From Ruminococcus sp. UBA4240 (GTDB lineage: Bacteria > Bacillota > Clostridia > Oscillospirales > Ruminococcaceae), in the NCBI GenBank assembly GCA_002395525.1, contig DGXE01000054.1, forward strand, positions 1-32,223: DNA of 32,223 bases, given 5' to 3'. Positions 23,527 through 32,200 of the stretch are shown here, piece after piece. A program made the translations under genes and the position numbers. The number at the start of each line of letters is the position of its first letter. Within the stretch, counting starts at the first letter, position 1. The notes beneath the pieces were generated by a model. It made no database searches and had not been told where the DNA came from. It was given only the letters and a program-made list of their open reading frames with translations.

Positions 23527-24855
23527 ATGAGAAAAAAGATATTGGGCAGGATAATATCCGCCGTCACGGCAGTAGTACTGTCGGGGGCTGCTCCCGCAGC
23601 AGGCGGCACCGCAGACATCCTGCGGAACACTGTTGTGTTTGCGGAGGAAAGCAACGAGAGCGTTAAATATCTTGACAGGGAATGGACAAAGGAAAATGGC
23701 ATTACCACGCTCCAAAAGACCTGCACAGAGTACACGAAGCTGTCAAACCTGTCAGACAGTATAGGTGTCGCCATGAAAGACGGGTGGTATGTGGTGGATA
23801 AAAACATCACCTTCAATAACCGCCTTGGTGTTCTCGGAGATGTCCACCTCATAATCAGGGACGGATGCACCCTTACCTGCAAGGATGGTATCCGCCTTGC
23901 CACAAAAAACCCCGGTCAGAGTGCGAGCACCGTAAAATTAAGCATATATTCCCAGTCAGACGAAAACGACTCCATGGGTATTCTGAAAGCTGATGCTACC
24001 GCTGACGGCACTGACGATACCAAAAAAGCCGGTATCGGCGGAGACGAAAATGAGACCGGCGGAACGGTCAGCATCTATGGCGGCAATATAACCGCAAAGG
24101 GAGAAATATTCGGCGCCGGTATTGGCGGCGGAAAGGATGCAAACGGCGGCATTGTAAATATATATGGCGGTATCGTAAATGCCATTGCAGGCAGCGACGG
24201 TGCTGCCATAGGCGGCGGCATACACGGTGCCACCTCCTGGGTCGAAAACCGCAGCGGCATCAACATCTACGGCGGAGAGACCTATGCCACAGGCCACGGC
24301 TTCGGTGCTGCGATCGGCTCCGGAGAAACAATTCCGGATGAAAAAAGGTCGGACCTGTCTGAGATACACATATACGGCGGCTATGTAGAGGCAAATGCCG
24401 AGGTAGGCGGCGCAGCCATAGGCGGCGGCGCACACATGGAAAACCCTGTCATCTACATACACGATGGTGTTGTAAGGGCAGAAGCGGCTAAGATCTATGA
24501 GGATGGCAATTACTATGGCGCCGGGATAGGCTCAGGCTCTGATGCACCCTATACAGACAAGATCTTCATCTATGACGGGCTGGTCTTTGCTACAAGCTCA
24601 GACGGTGCGGGCATAGGCTCCGGCAGAAATAGCAAAGGCGGCGATATATACATTGACGGCGGCTATGTCACTGCCATTGCCGAAGGCGGGGGTGCTGCCA
24701 TAGGCTCCGGAAGGGATGCCGACAATGGTTATGTCCTCATAGAGGGGGGCACAGTCATAGCCGTTTCCGAAATGTGTATTGAAAAAAGTGAGTATCTGAA
24801 ACACATGATCTCCTACTATTCCCCTGCATCAAATAAGGGAAAATGCATTCCATAG
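23527..24855 (+). CDS. Secreted glycine-rich repeat protein, zero-frame part
   Basis: 442 residues as read to the stop at 24853-24855. The start is ATG 23527, with AAAGGAG upstream. A signal peptide (MRKKILGRIISAVTAVVLSG, cleavage near residue 38 at FAEE) is followed by about 125 residues, then eight repeats of about 30 residues from 24028, each of the form GA(G/A)IG(G/S)G...I-x-I-x-G-G-x-V-x-A, as in a parallel beta-helix. The repeats then resume in the -1 frame, so this is the N-terminal part of a larger product. The switch can be made only between 24837 and 24855, which holds the slippery heptamer GGGAAAA in the correct phase. Without the shift, a short secreted form would end here. Confidence 0.8.
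   Translation: MRKKILGRIISAVTAVVLSGAAPAAGGTADILRNTVVFAEESNESVKYLDREWTKENGITTLQKTCTEYTKLSNLSDSIGVAMKDGWYVVDKNITFNNRLGVLGDVHLIIRDGCTLTCKDGIRLATKNPGQSASTVKLSIYSQSDENDSMGILKADATADGTDDTKKAGIGGDENETGGTVSIYGGNITAKGEIFGAGIGGGKDANGGIVNIYGGIVNAIAGSDGAAIGGGIHGATSWVENRSGINIYGGETYATGHGFGAAIGSGETIPDEKRSDLSEIHIYGGYVEANAEVGGAAIGGGAHMENPVIYIHDGVVRAEAAKIYEDGNYYGAGIGSGSDAPYTDKIFIYDGLVFATSSDGAGIGSGRNSKGGDIYIDGGYVTAIAEGGGAAIGSGRDADNGYVLIEGGTVIAVSEMCIEKSEYLKHMISYYSPASNKGKCIP
24837..24843 (+). promoter_or_regulatory. GGGAAAA slippery heptamer (candidate -1 frameshift site)
   Basis: The zero frame reads G GGA AAA, the X XXY YYZ phase needed for simultaneous tRNA slippage. After a -1 slip the next codon is ATG at 24843, in the frame that stays open to 27761. 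An indel in the same run would look identical. Confidence 0.5.
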
Positions 24856-27761
24856 AAAGCCAGAAAATACTTATGGGTGTGGATGCCATAGGAATGGGGA
24901 TAGTGCTGGGCATCGGATGGATAGCGGATCTGATACACGGTGACAAAGATGTCTGCGGTGCAGCTATCGGCGGCGGCTACGAGGGCAGCGGCGGCACTGT
25001 GACCATAACCGGCGGCAGCATAGATGCCTACTCGGGAATGGACTCCGCAAATGCCATAGGACACGGGAATAAAGCCTCAAACAGCGGTGTTCTCACAATT
25101 GGCGACGGTCTGACGGTTTACAGTGTCAAGGGCGAGGTCAAGGTGAATAAGTCTGAAACAGATGGTACCCTCACCTTTGAGACCGCTCCTGTTCATCAGC
25201 TTTCAGGGGACAGGGAAAGTGCCTGCAGGAGCAACAGATATGTAAGCATAACACCCTGCGGTCATAACAATGCCGTTTATACCCCCGTTGATGAACGTAT
25301 CCATCATAACAGCTGCGTTTACTGCGCTTCAGGTGACGGGGACAGTCTTCACACCTTTGATGACAATGACGACTGCACCAAATGCGGGTACGGCTTCTAC
25401 CGTGTATTCCTGTATCCCCAGAATGACAATGACAATGATCACGTACAGGTCATAAAGGCTCCCAAGGATGAGCCCTTTACCGTTCCCAAATGCACATTCA
25501 CAGCACCCGAAGGCAAGTCCTTCTGCTGGTGGAATTGTGTAACTCCGGGCAAATACTACAACAAGCACTACTCCGAAGGCGATGAGATACAGCTTGACGG
25601 TGCCATTTCACTGCGTGCCGTATGGGGAGATGTCTATCCTCTGTGGGTAAACGGTGTACAGGTGAGCTATGCCCATCAGGACGATATCCTGGGTGACGGC
25701 ACTGTATCCTATGATCCTGCTTTGAACAGGCTGATACTGAATGATGCAGTCATAACGGAGAGCAGCAATGATGCTGCCATATACTGCGAGGGACTCGATC
25801 TTACCGTAGGCGGCAGCGGCACTGTGGGTTCACAGGCTGCAAGATACGGGATATATGTCAAAAACGGTTCTCTTGCCATAGACGGCAGTATCACTGCCAC
25901 AGGCAGTGAGTGTGGTATGTATACCACCGGAACCCTGAAATTTCTTTCGGGCACTGCAAGAGCCTGCGGCTCTGCTGATGCCGCAAGGGCAGACGTGGCA
26001 ATAGAGCTTGCCCCGGGATATACTGTCACCTCCCCTGCCGGGGCAGCCGTCAGCACAGACGGAAAATATATTGTGGACGAAAACGGCGACCACGCTGCCG
26101 ACGCCACCGTGACCCTGGGACTGTGGAGCATCACCTATATCTACGGTGATGACGATCAGCACAAACATTACACAGCACAGACAGACCCCGGAGAAGCCAT
26201 CAGCGTATTCGTCCCGGGCAGAGTCTACGACGGGAAGATATTCCACTGCTGGCATTCAGAGGACGGCACGGTATACTATAAGGGTGACAGTATAGTACCT
26301 GTCAGACATATGACCCTTACCGCACAGTGGGCAGATGATTACGGCGTGAAGATAGGCGATACAGCTGTTACCGAAACAAACAGGAATGATGTACTTGGGG
26401 ACGGTCATATAAGCTTCGATCCCGATACCCGCACACTCGCCCTTAATGTGCCCGACGGCAAAAGCATAAGGGGTATCTACTCCGCCAGGGAGCTTACCAT
26501 TGTCGGTAAGGCAGCCGTAAATGAAGCATCAAATCAAGGCATATATGTAAATGAGGGTGATCTCACCCTTAACGGTGACTTTGCTGTAAGCGGCGGGGCC
26601 CATGGGGTATATGTTAATAATGGTTCACTCGTGATCAACGGCGGTTCCCTTATAGCGGAAGGTACGATCGGGATCGGTGTTTTCAATGGGGATATTGAAG
26701 TAAACGACACCACCGGCATCACAGTCAGCAGCACAGACAACAATATAAAACGCGCAGTAATGCTTAATGGCGAACTGATACTTGCGGAAAAGCTCAGGGT
26801 GACAGAGCCCGAAAGCTACCGCAAGGGAGCGCACTACATAGAAGATGTTGAAACCGGCAGGAACGCAGAGCGTGTGGTCATAGCCCCCGATGAAAACTAC
26901 ATAGGCGAAAGGCTGGCAGGCCACTCTCTCTCACTTGACGGAGCCATAGGCGTCAACTTCTACATGGAGCTTACTCCCGAAGCTGCACAGGATCCGGAGG
27001 CATATGTACTCTTTAAATTTGAAAACGGTTCTCCGGATCAGACGGCACCCATCGACACCGGCAATACCTGGTACGATGCAGCCACAGGCAAAACATACTA
27101 CATCTTCGGGTGTACTGTTGCAGCAAAGGAAATGAACGACAGGATCAGCGCACAGCTTTTTGCCCGGGGCAAAGCAGGCCGCATCTATGAATATACCGTC
27201 TGCGAATACGGCCGGTATATACTGGATCACTCCTCTGATTATGACGACACCACCGCCACCGTGGCACGAGCTATGCTTGATTATGGCTCTGCCGCACAGG
27301 TGTACTTCGGAAAGGACACGGCTCTGCCCAGTGAGGATTACCTTGCCCGCACCAACTATGTCGATGTCAGTCACATAGAGGCATCCGAGCCTGAACAAGT
27401 TCTGCCGGAGGAGATCACTTTTGAAGGCGCCACCCTTACACTGCGCTCGGAGACCTCCCTTTCACTGTACTTCCTGTCCGAAACCGAGCTTACATTCTCA
27501 AATGACACATATGAAGTGGAAAAGGCATATGTCACCGAGGACGGCAAGCGCTACCAGGTGGCCCGCATAAGGGGAATAAAGGCAGAGGATCTGGGAAAGG
27601 CCGTCACACTCACAGTTAATGATATGTACCATGTAAGCTACAGCCCCATGTACTATTGCCGTCTTGCCATAAGCAAGAACGCCAGAGAGGCAGATCTCTG
27701 CCGTGCGCTATTCCTTTTCAAGAAAGCATCTGAGGCTTACAAACTGTCTCACCCGGCATGA
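24837..27761 (+). CDS. Secreted glycine-rich repeat protein, -1 frame part (joined product about 1411 residues)
   Basis: This frame opens right after a TAA at 24834-24836 and has no ribosome binding site of its own. After a hydrophobic insertion (GVDAIGMGIVLGIGWIADLI) two more GAAIGGG-type repeats complete the set of about ten. Then come a CxxC-rich stretch (HNSCVYCA; CTKCGYGF), two units each with an InlB/Listeria-Bacteroides-like segment (ending SLRAVWGD and TLTAQWAD) and a following beta-helix-like segment (NDVLGDGHISFDPDTRTL and its partner DDILGDGTVSYDPALNRL), and a C-terminal domain of about 290 residues (from about 26893; HSLSLDGAIGVNFYMEL). No dockerin, LPXTG or C-terminal helix is seen. 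Adhesion or polysaccharide binding is the likely role. Confidence 0.75.
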   Translation, partial: GKMHSIESQKILMGVDAIGMGIVLGIGWIADLIHGDKDVCGAAIGGGYEGSGGTVTITGGSIDAYSGMDSANAIGHGNKASNSGVLTIGDGLTVYSVKGEVKVNKSETDGTLTFETAPVHQLSGDRESACRSNRYVSITPCGHNNAVYTPVDERIHHNSCVYCASGDGDSLHTFDDNDDCTKCGYGFYRVFLYPQNDNDNDHVQVIKAPKDEPFTVPKCTFTAPEGKSFCWWNCVTPGKYYNKHYSEGDEIQLDGAISLRAVWGDVYPLWVNGVQVSYAHQDDILGDGTVSYDPALNRLILNDAVITESSNDAAIYCEGLDLTVGGSGTVGSQAARYGIYVKNGSLAIDGSITATGSECGMYTTGTLKFLSGTARACGSADAARADVAIELAPGYTVTSPAGAAVSTDGKYIVDENGDHAADATVTLGLWSITYIYGDDDQHKHYTAQTDPGEAISVFVPGRVYDGKIFHCWHSEDGTVYYKGDSIVPVRHMTLTAQWADDYGVKIGDTAVTETNRNDVLGDGHISFDPDTRTLALNVPDGKSIRGIYSARELTIVGKAAVNEASNQGIYVNEGDLTLNGDFAVSGGAHGVYVNNGSLVINGGSLIAEGTIGIGVFNGDIEVNDTTGITVSSTDNNIKRAVMLNGELILAEKLRVTEPESYRKGAHYIEDVETGRNAERVVIAPDENYIGERLAGHSLSLDGAIGVNFYMELTPEAAQDPEAYVLFKFENGSPDQTAPIDTGNTWYDAATGKTYYIFGCTVAAKEMNDRISAQLFARGKAGRIYEYTVCEYGRYILDHSSDYDDTTATVARAMLDYGSAAQVYFGKDTALPSEDYLARTNYVDVSHIEASEPEQVLPEEITFEGATLTLRSETSLSLYFLSETELTFSNDTYEVEKAYVTEDGKRYQVARIRGIKAEDLGKAVTLTVNDMYHVSYSPMYYCRLAISKNAREADLCRALFLFKKASEAYKLSHPA

Positions 27762-27783
27762 TGCGTCACCAAAGCAGCAATGG

Positions 27784-27822
27784 ATCGCAGACTCTTTTCA
27801 CAAGGGTCTGCGATGCTTTTTT
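27784..27822 (+). terminator. Terminator of the repeat-protein operon
   Basis: ATCGCAGAC/GTCTGCGAT (27784-27792 with 27806-27814), then GC and six T (27817-27822); 22 bp after the stop codon. Confidence 0.85.
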
Positions 27823-27884
27823 ATCATCGCCGTCAGCTTTATTTAATGAAGAATTTCAAAGGCACAGATTTTAAAAATTTACCC

Positions 27885-27913
27885 TTGCAGAGCATTCCCC
27901 ACTGTGGTATACT
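27885..27913 (+). promoter_or_regulatory. Promoter of the lipoprotein esterase gene
   Basis: TTGCAG (27885-27890), 17-bp spacer, TATACT (27908-27913), about 105 bp upstream of the likely transcript's start codon. Confidence 0.65.
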
Positions 27914-27971
27914 TTATACAGCAGCTGATCGCAAAACGGTCGGCGATGATAGATTTCTTCCTTATCGGAGT

Positions 27972-27998
27972 CCTGCCGCCAATGCTGCGGCGGGTTTT
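27972..27998 (+). promoter_or_regulatory. Terminator-like hairpin in the esterase leader (candidate attenuator)
   Basis: CCTGCCGC/GCGGCGGG (27972-27979 with 27987-27994, one G-U pair), followed by TTTT. It lies downstream of the promoter and 27 bp before the start codon, so it could end transcripts early. A GGAG/CTCC pair may extend the stem past the T-run. Confidence 0.45.
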
Positions 27999-28025
27999 CT
28001 CCGGTAAATGCAAAGGGGTATGGAT

Positions 28026-29042
28026 ATGAAAAATAGCATTGCGGCACTGATAACGGCACTGGTGATGTGCGGCTGTGCACAGACAGGGAGCACTCTCCCG
28101 CAGGCAGATACGGCTCAGACCGCATCAGCAGATGAGACAACCACCGCACAGGAGACCGTGACCACACAGGAGCAGACAACTGCTGCCACAGAGGTGATAA
28201 CTATGGAAGAAAAGTACGGAGACCTTATTGTAGAGCTTCCTCCCGAGGGATATGACCAGGCAGTTGAGGGAGTGGAATACCCGGTATTTGAGAAATACCC
28301 CTATTTCTCACAGACAGCAGGCCGTGAGACAGGGATAAATGTCATGCTGCCACGAAACTATGACGAAAGCAAAGAATACCCCGTACTGTACATCCTCCAC
28401 GGCTTCTATGACACGGAGGACTGGATGGCAAGGGACATAGTGGCGCTGCCCCAGATACTTACAAACCTGCAGGACAAGGGTGAGGCCGAGGAGATGATCG
28501 TAGTCCTGCCCTACATCTACTGCAGCAAGGAAAACAAATACGTCACAGGCATGGATCTGGAGAACTGCCTTGCCTACGACAATTTCATAAACGATCTCAC
28601 AACGGATGTAATGCCCTTTATAGAGGAGAATTTCTCCGTTGCCAAGGGGCGTGAGAATACCGCCATAACAGGCTTTTCCATGGGGGGACGGGAGTCCCTG
28701 TTCATAGGCATCACTCTTGCTGACCGCTTCGGATACATAGGGGCGGTATGCCCTGCCCCCGGACTTGTCAATATGCCCGGCTCCGCCATGCATCCGGGAC
28801 AGATGGAGGCATCGGAGATGACATTCGGAGACAATAAGCCCTATGTGCTGCTCATCAGCTCCTCAAAGGCAGACGGCACTGTTGGTGCATCTCCCGACAG
28901 CTACCGTGAGATATTTACGGAAAACGGTGTTGAATATCTCTCCCATGTTATGGAGAGCACAGGCCACGACCACAGCAGTGTAAAGCCTCATCTGTACAAT
29001 TTCTTCCGTATGCTGTTCAAATCAGAAGAGGCAGCGGATTGA
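28026..29042 (+). CDS. Lipoprotein esterase, CE1-like alpha/beta-hydrolase
   Basis: 338 residues. A lipoprotein signal with Cys at 15 and 17 (C17 has the expected Gly before it) is followed by a Thr/Gln/Glu-rich linker (to about residue 60) and a CE1/esterase D-like domain: YPVLYILHGFYDTEDW (oxyanion region), nucleophile in GFSMGG (S218), acid probably in SSKADGTVG (D283) and His in STGHDHSS (H314 or H316). Related domains include acetyl-xylan and feruloyl esterases. The ATG at 28026 is chosen because AAAGGGG is eight bases upstream; earlier in-frame ATGs are too close or unsupported. It is surface-anchored, so it would act outside the cell on plant polysaccharide esters. It shares its core motifs with the cytosolic esterase at 21449-22207. 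Confidence 0.9.
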   Translation: MKNSIAALITALVMCGCAQTGSTLPQADTAQTASADETTTAQETVTTQEQTTAATEVITMEEKYGDLIVELPPEGYDQAVEGVEYPVFEKYPYFSQTAGRETGINVMLPRNYDESKEYPVLYILHGFYDTEDWMARDIVALPQILTNLQDKGEAEEMIVVLPYIYCSKENKYVTGMDLENCLAYDNFINDLTTDVMPFIEENFSVAKGRENTAITGFSMGGRESLFIGITLADRFGYIGAVCPAPGLVNMPGSAMHPGQMEASEMTFGDNKPYVLLISSSKADGTVGASPDSYREIFTENGVEYLSHVMESTGHDHSSVKPHLYNFFRMLFKSEEAAD

Positions 29043-29195
29043 AAAAGACTGTAACCGCACTTATCCTCACTGCACTGCTCACCGCCTGCGGAAATACAGC
29101 ACAGATGCAGGGAGAAGCGGCCCCCGACACAGGCACAGCCGCTTCTGCACAGACAAAGAAAACGCAGAATGTCACTTGCACATTCTGCGTTTTTT
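29039..29195 (+). pseudogene. Truncated lipoprotein remnant lacking a stop codon before the terminator
   Basis: A TTG at 29039 overlaps the esterase stop (TTGA) and has AGAGG upstream. It reads MKKTVTALILTALLTACGN, a proper lipoprotein signal (lipid on C17), then a Gln/Ala/Thr linker for about 23 residues. The frame then enters a strong terminator (29159-29195) with no stop codon. Mature sequence is missing, so this looks like the 5' end of a lipoprotein gene whose remainder was lost. It resembles the lipoprotein leader of the preceding esterase only in style. Confidence 0.6.
29159..29195. terminator. Bidirectional terminator between the esterase unit and nifJ
   Basis: A stem of up to 14 bp (29159-29172 with 29180-29193), loop CACTTGC, with six T on the plus side (29190-29195) and TTTTCTTTG on the minus side. 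It closes both convergent units. Confidence 0.9.
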
Positions 29196-29215
29196 CATTA
29201 TCCTGCCTTTACGGT

Positions 29216-32200
29216 TCAATCTGTATTTGCTTTTTTGGCAAGCTCCTCATAATGCTCACGGGCATACTCCGCACCCTCGGCAAAAAGCTGCTCCGCATTC
29301 TCGGGGAATGTGCGGCGCAGGGAGGCAAAGCGCACCTCACCGTCAAGAAATTCCTCATAGGGCATAGTAGGTGCCTTGCTGTCAAGGACAAAGGGGGCAA
29401 GACCCTGTTCACGGCGGCGGGGATCGTAGCGGTACAGTGTCCAGTAGCCTGCATCGACCGCACGCTTCATCTCATCCTGTACCTTTGCCATGCCGCATTT
29501 GAGGCCGTGGGACTGGCAGGGGGCATAGGCGATGATTATGGAGGGTCCCTTATAGGACTGTGCTTCCTTTATGGCCTTGATAAGCTGGGCATTATCTGCG
29601 CCCATTGCAACGGATGCAACGTACACATTGCCGTAGGTCATGAGCATTGCGCCCAGATCCTTTTTGGGGCGGCTCTTTCCGGCAGCGGCAAACTGCGCCA
29701 CCGCTCCTATCTGCGTTGCCTTGGAGGACTGACCCCCTGTGTTGGAATATATCTCCGTATCCACCACAAGCACATTAACGTCCTCGCCCCCGGCGACCAC
29801 ATGGTCAAGGCCGCCAAAGCCTATGTCATATGCCCAGCCGTCACCGCCGAACATCCAGAAGGTCTTCTTTGCAAGCTGATCCCTGTACCTGAGTATGGCT
29901 TGTGCATCATCGTCCGTGCAGCCGGAAAGGGCATTTATCAGCAGCTTTGATGTGTATGCGGACTTTTCAAAGTCATCGTAGGTTTCGAGCCACTTGTCTA
30001 TTGCGCTGTTGACCCTCTCGTCGGTGCATTTTGCCCGATAGGCTTCCACACGCAGCTTCTGTGCCTCACGCTGCTGACGCACGGAGAGCACCATGCCCAG
30101 GGAGAATTCCGCATTGTTCTCAAACAGGGAATTTGTCCAGGCAACACCTGCACCGTTCCTGTTGCAGGTGTAGGGTATTCCCGGCATAGCAGAGCCCCAC
30201 GCCTGGGAGCAGCCTGTGGCATTCGCCCAGTAGACCCTGTCACCGTAAAGCTGTGTCAGCAGCTTTGCATAGGGAGTCTCACCGCAGCCTGCGCAGGCAG
30301 CGGAGAATTCAAGCAAAGGCTGTCTGAACTGGCTGCCCTTTACGGAATAGGGATCGAACACATCCCCCTTGTCGGAAAGGGTGAGTGCATATTCCCAGGA
30401 AAGGGAGGTGTCAGGCGCCTTGTCAACAGGCACCATAGTTATCGCCTTTTCCTTGGCAGGGCACACGTTCACGCAGGAGCCGCAGCCTGTACAGTCAGGG
30501 GCTGATACCTGCAGTGAATAGGAAAGTCCCTCTGTCTTGCCCTTGGCAGGGACAATGACCATTCCCTCAGGTGCGGCGGATACTTCCTCACCGTTCAGCA
30601 GATAGGGGCGAATGACCGCATGGGGACATACATAGGAGCACTTGTTGCACTGGAGGCACTTTGTGCTGTCCCACACGGGAACAGCAGTGGCAATGCCCCT
30701 CTTCTCATAGGCGGTAAGTCCCATGTCCATGACCCCGTCCTCATATCCCTTGAAGGCGGATACAGGGAGGTCATCGCCCTTCTGTGCATTGATGGGATCG
30801 GCTATCTCCGTTACCACACGGGGGAGACTTCTTACAGGGGCAGGCTCATCCGCAGCATCCCTCCAGCTTTCCGGGATATCCACCTGTACAGCGCCCTTTG
30901 CCCCTGCATCTATGGCGGCAAGGTTCATGTTGACAACATCCTCGCCCTTGGCAAAAAAGCGCTTTCTGCAGGCGTCCTTCATGTAGCCCATAGCCTCATC
31001 CGCAGGGATGACAGGCATAAGGCTGAAAAATGCTGACTGGAGCACCATGTTGGTATGCCTGCCAAGTCCCAGCTCCTGTGCTATTTTTATGGCATCAATG
31101 GTGTAGAGCTTTATGCCGTTTCCGGCTATGACACGCTTCTGCCCTGCGGGGATGTTTCTTTCAAGCTGCTCCTTGTCCCAGGGGCAGTTGAGGAGCAGCA
31201 CTCCTCCGGGCTTTACCTCCTCTGCTATATCGTATCTCTGTATGTAGTTCGGGGTGTGACAGGCAAGGAAATCCGCCTGCTTTACATAGTAGGATGACCT
31301 TATGGGCTTATCCCCGAAACGCAGATGGGATTTTGTCACGCCGAAGGACTTCTTCGCATCGTACTCGAAGTATGCCTGTGCGAATTTATCCGTGTGGGTG
31401 TTGATGATATTAACTGTGTCGTGGTTGGCGCCTACTGTGCCGTCGCCCCCGAGACCCCAGAATTTGCAGCTCACAACTCCCCCGTCATTGAAGTAAAGGG
31501 GGTCTCCCAGAGGCAGGGACAGGTGTGTCACATCATCCGTTATGCCTATGGTAAAGGAGTTTACAGGCTCACTTGCTTTGAGGTTCTCGTATACGGCGGC
31601 TATCTGTGCGGGAGTGGTATCCTTTGAGGAAAGGCCGTATCTGCCCCCTACCACCTTTATATCCGATGTGCCGAAAAGGGCTGTGCATACATCCTGATAC
31701 AGAGGCTCACCGGCAGAGCCCATTTCCTTGGTGCGGTCAAGCACGGCAACAGCCCTGCATGATGCGGGGAGAGCAGCACGGAACCGCTTTATATCGAAGG
31801 GACGGAAGAGGTGTACCTGTACGGCACCCACCTTTTCGCCCTTTTTCCGCAGGTGATCCACCACCTCTTCTATGCAGCCGCATACGGAGCCCATAGCCAC
31901 GATGACACGCTCTGCTTCCGGGTCGCCGTAATAGTTGAAGGGGTGATAGTCCCGCCCTGTGACGGCATTTATCTTCTTCATCTGCTCGTCCACTATGTCG
32001 GGCAAAGTCATGTAGTCTGTGTTGTTTGCCTCACGCACCTGGAAGTAGATATCCGGGTTCTGCACCGTGGCACGCACCTGGGGATGCTCCGGATTCAGCG
32101 CATGGGCACGGAATGCATCTATGGCATCATAGTCTGCCATTTTTGCAAGGTCGTCATAGGAAATTGCCTCCACCTTGGCTATCTCGTGGGATGTGCGGAA

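Noticed and set aside
24028..25110. Regularly spaced repeats resembling a CRISPR array
   Set aside because: They are degenerate coding repeats of about 90 bp encoding GA(G/A)IGGG units, not identical repeats with unique spacers.
29196..29950. Continuation of the truncated lipoprotein frame for 250 more codons
   Set aside because: It passes through a strong terminator and then runs antisense to nifJ; the sequence has no protein-like features.
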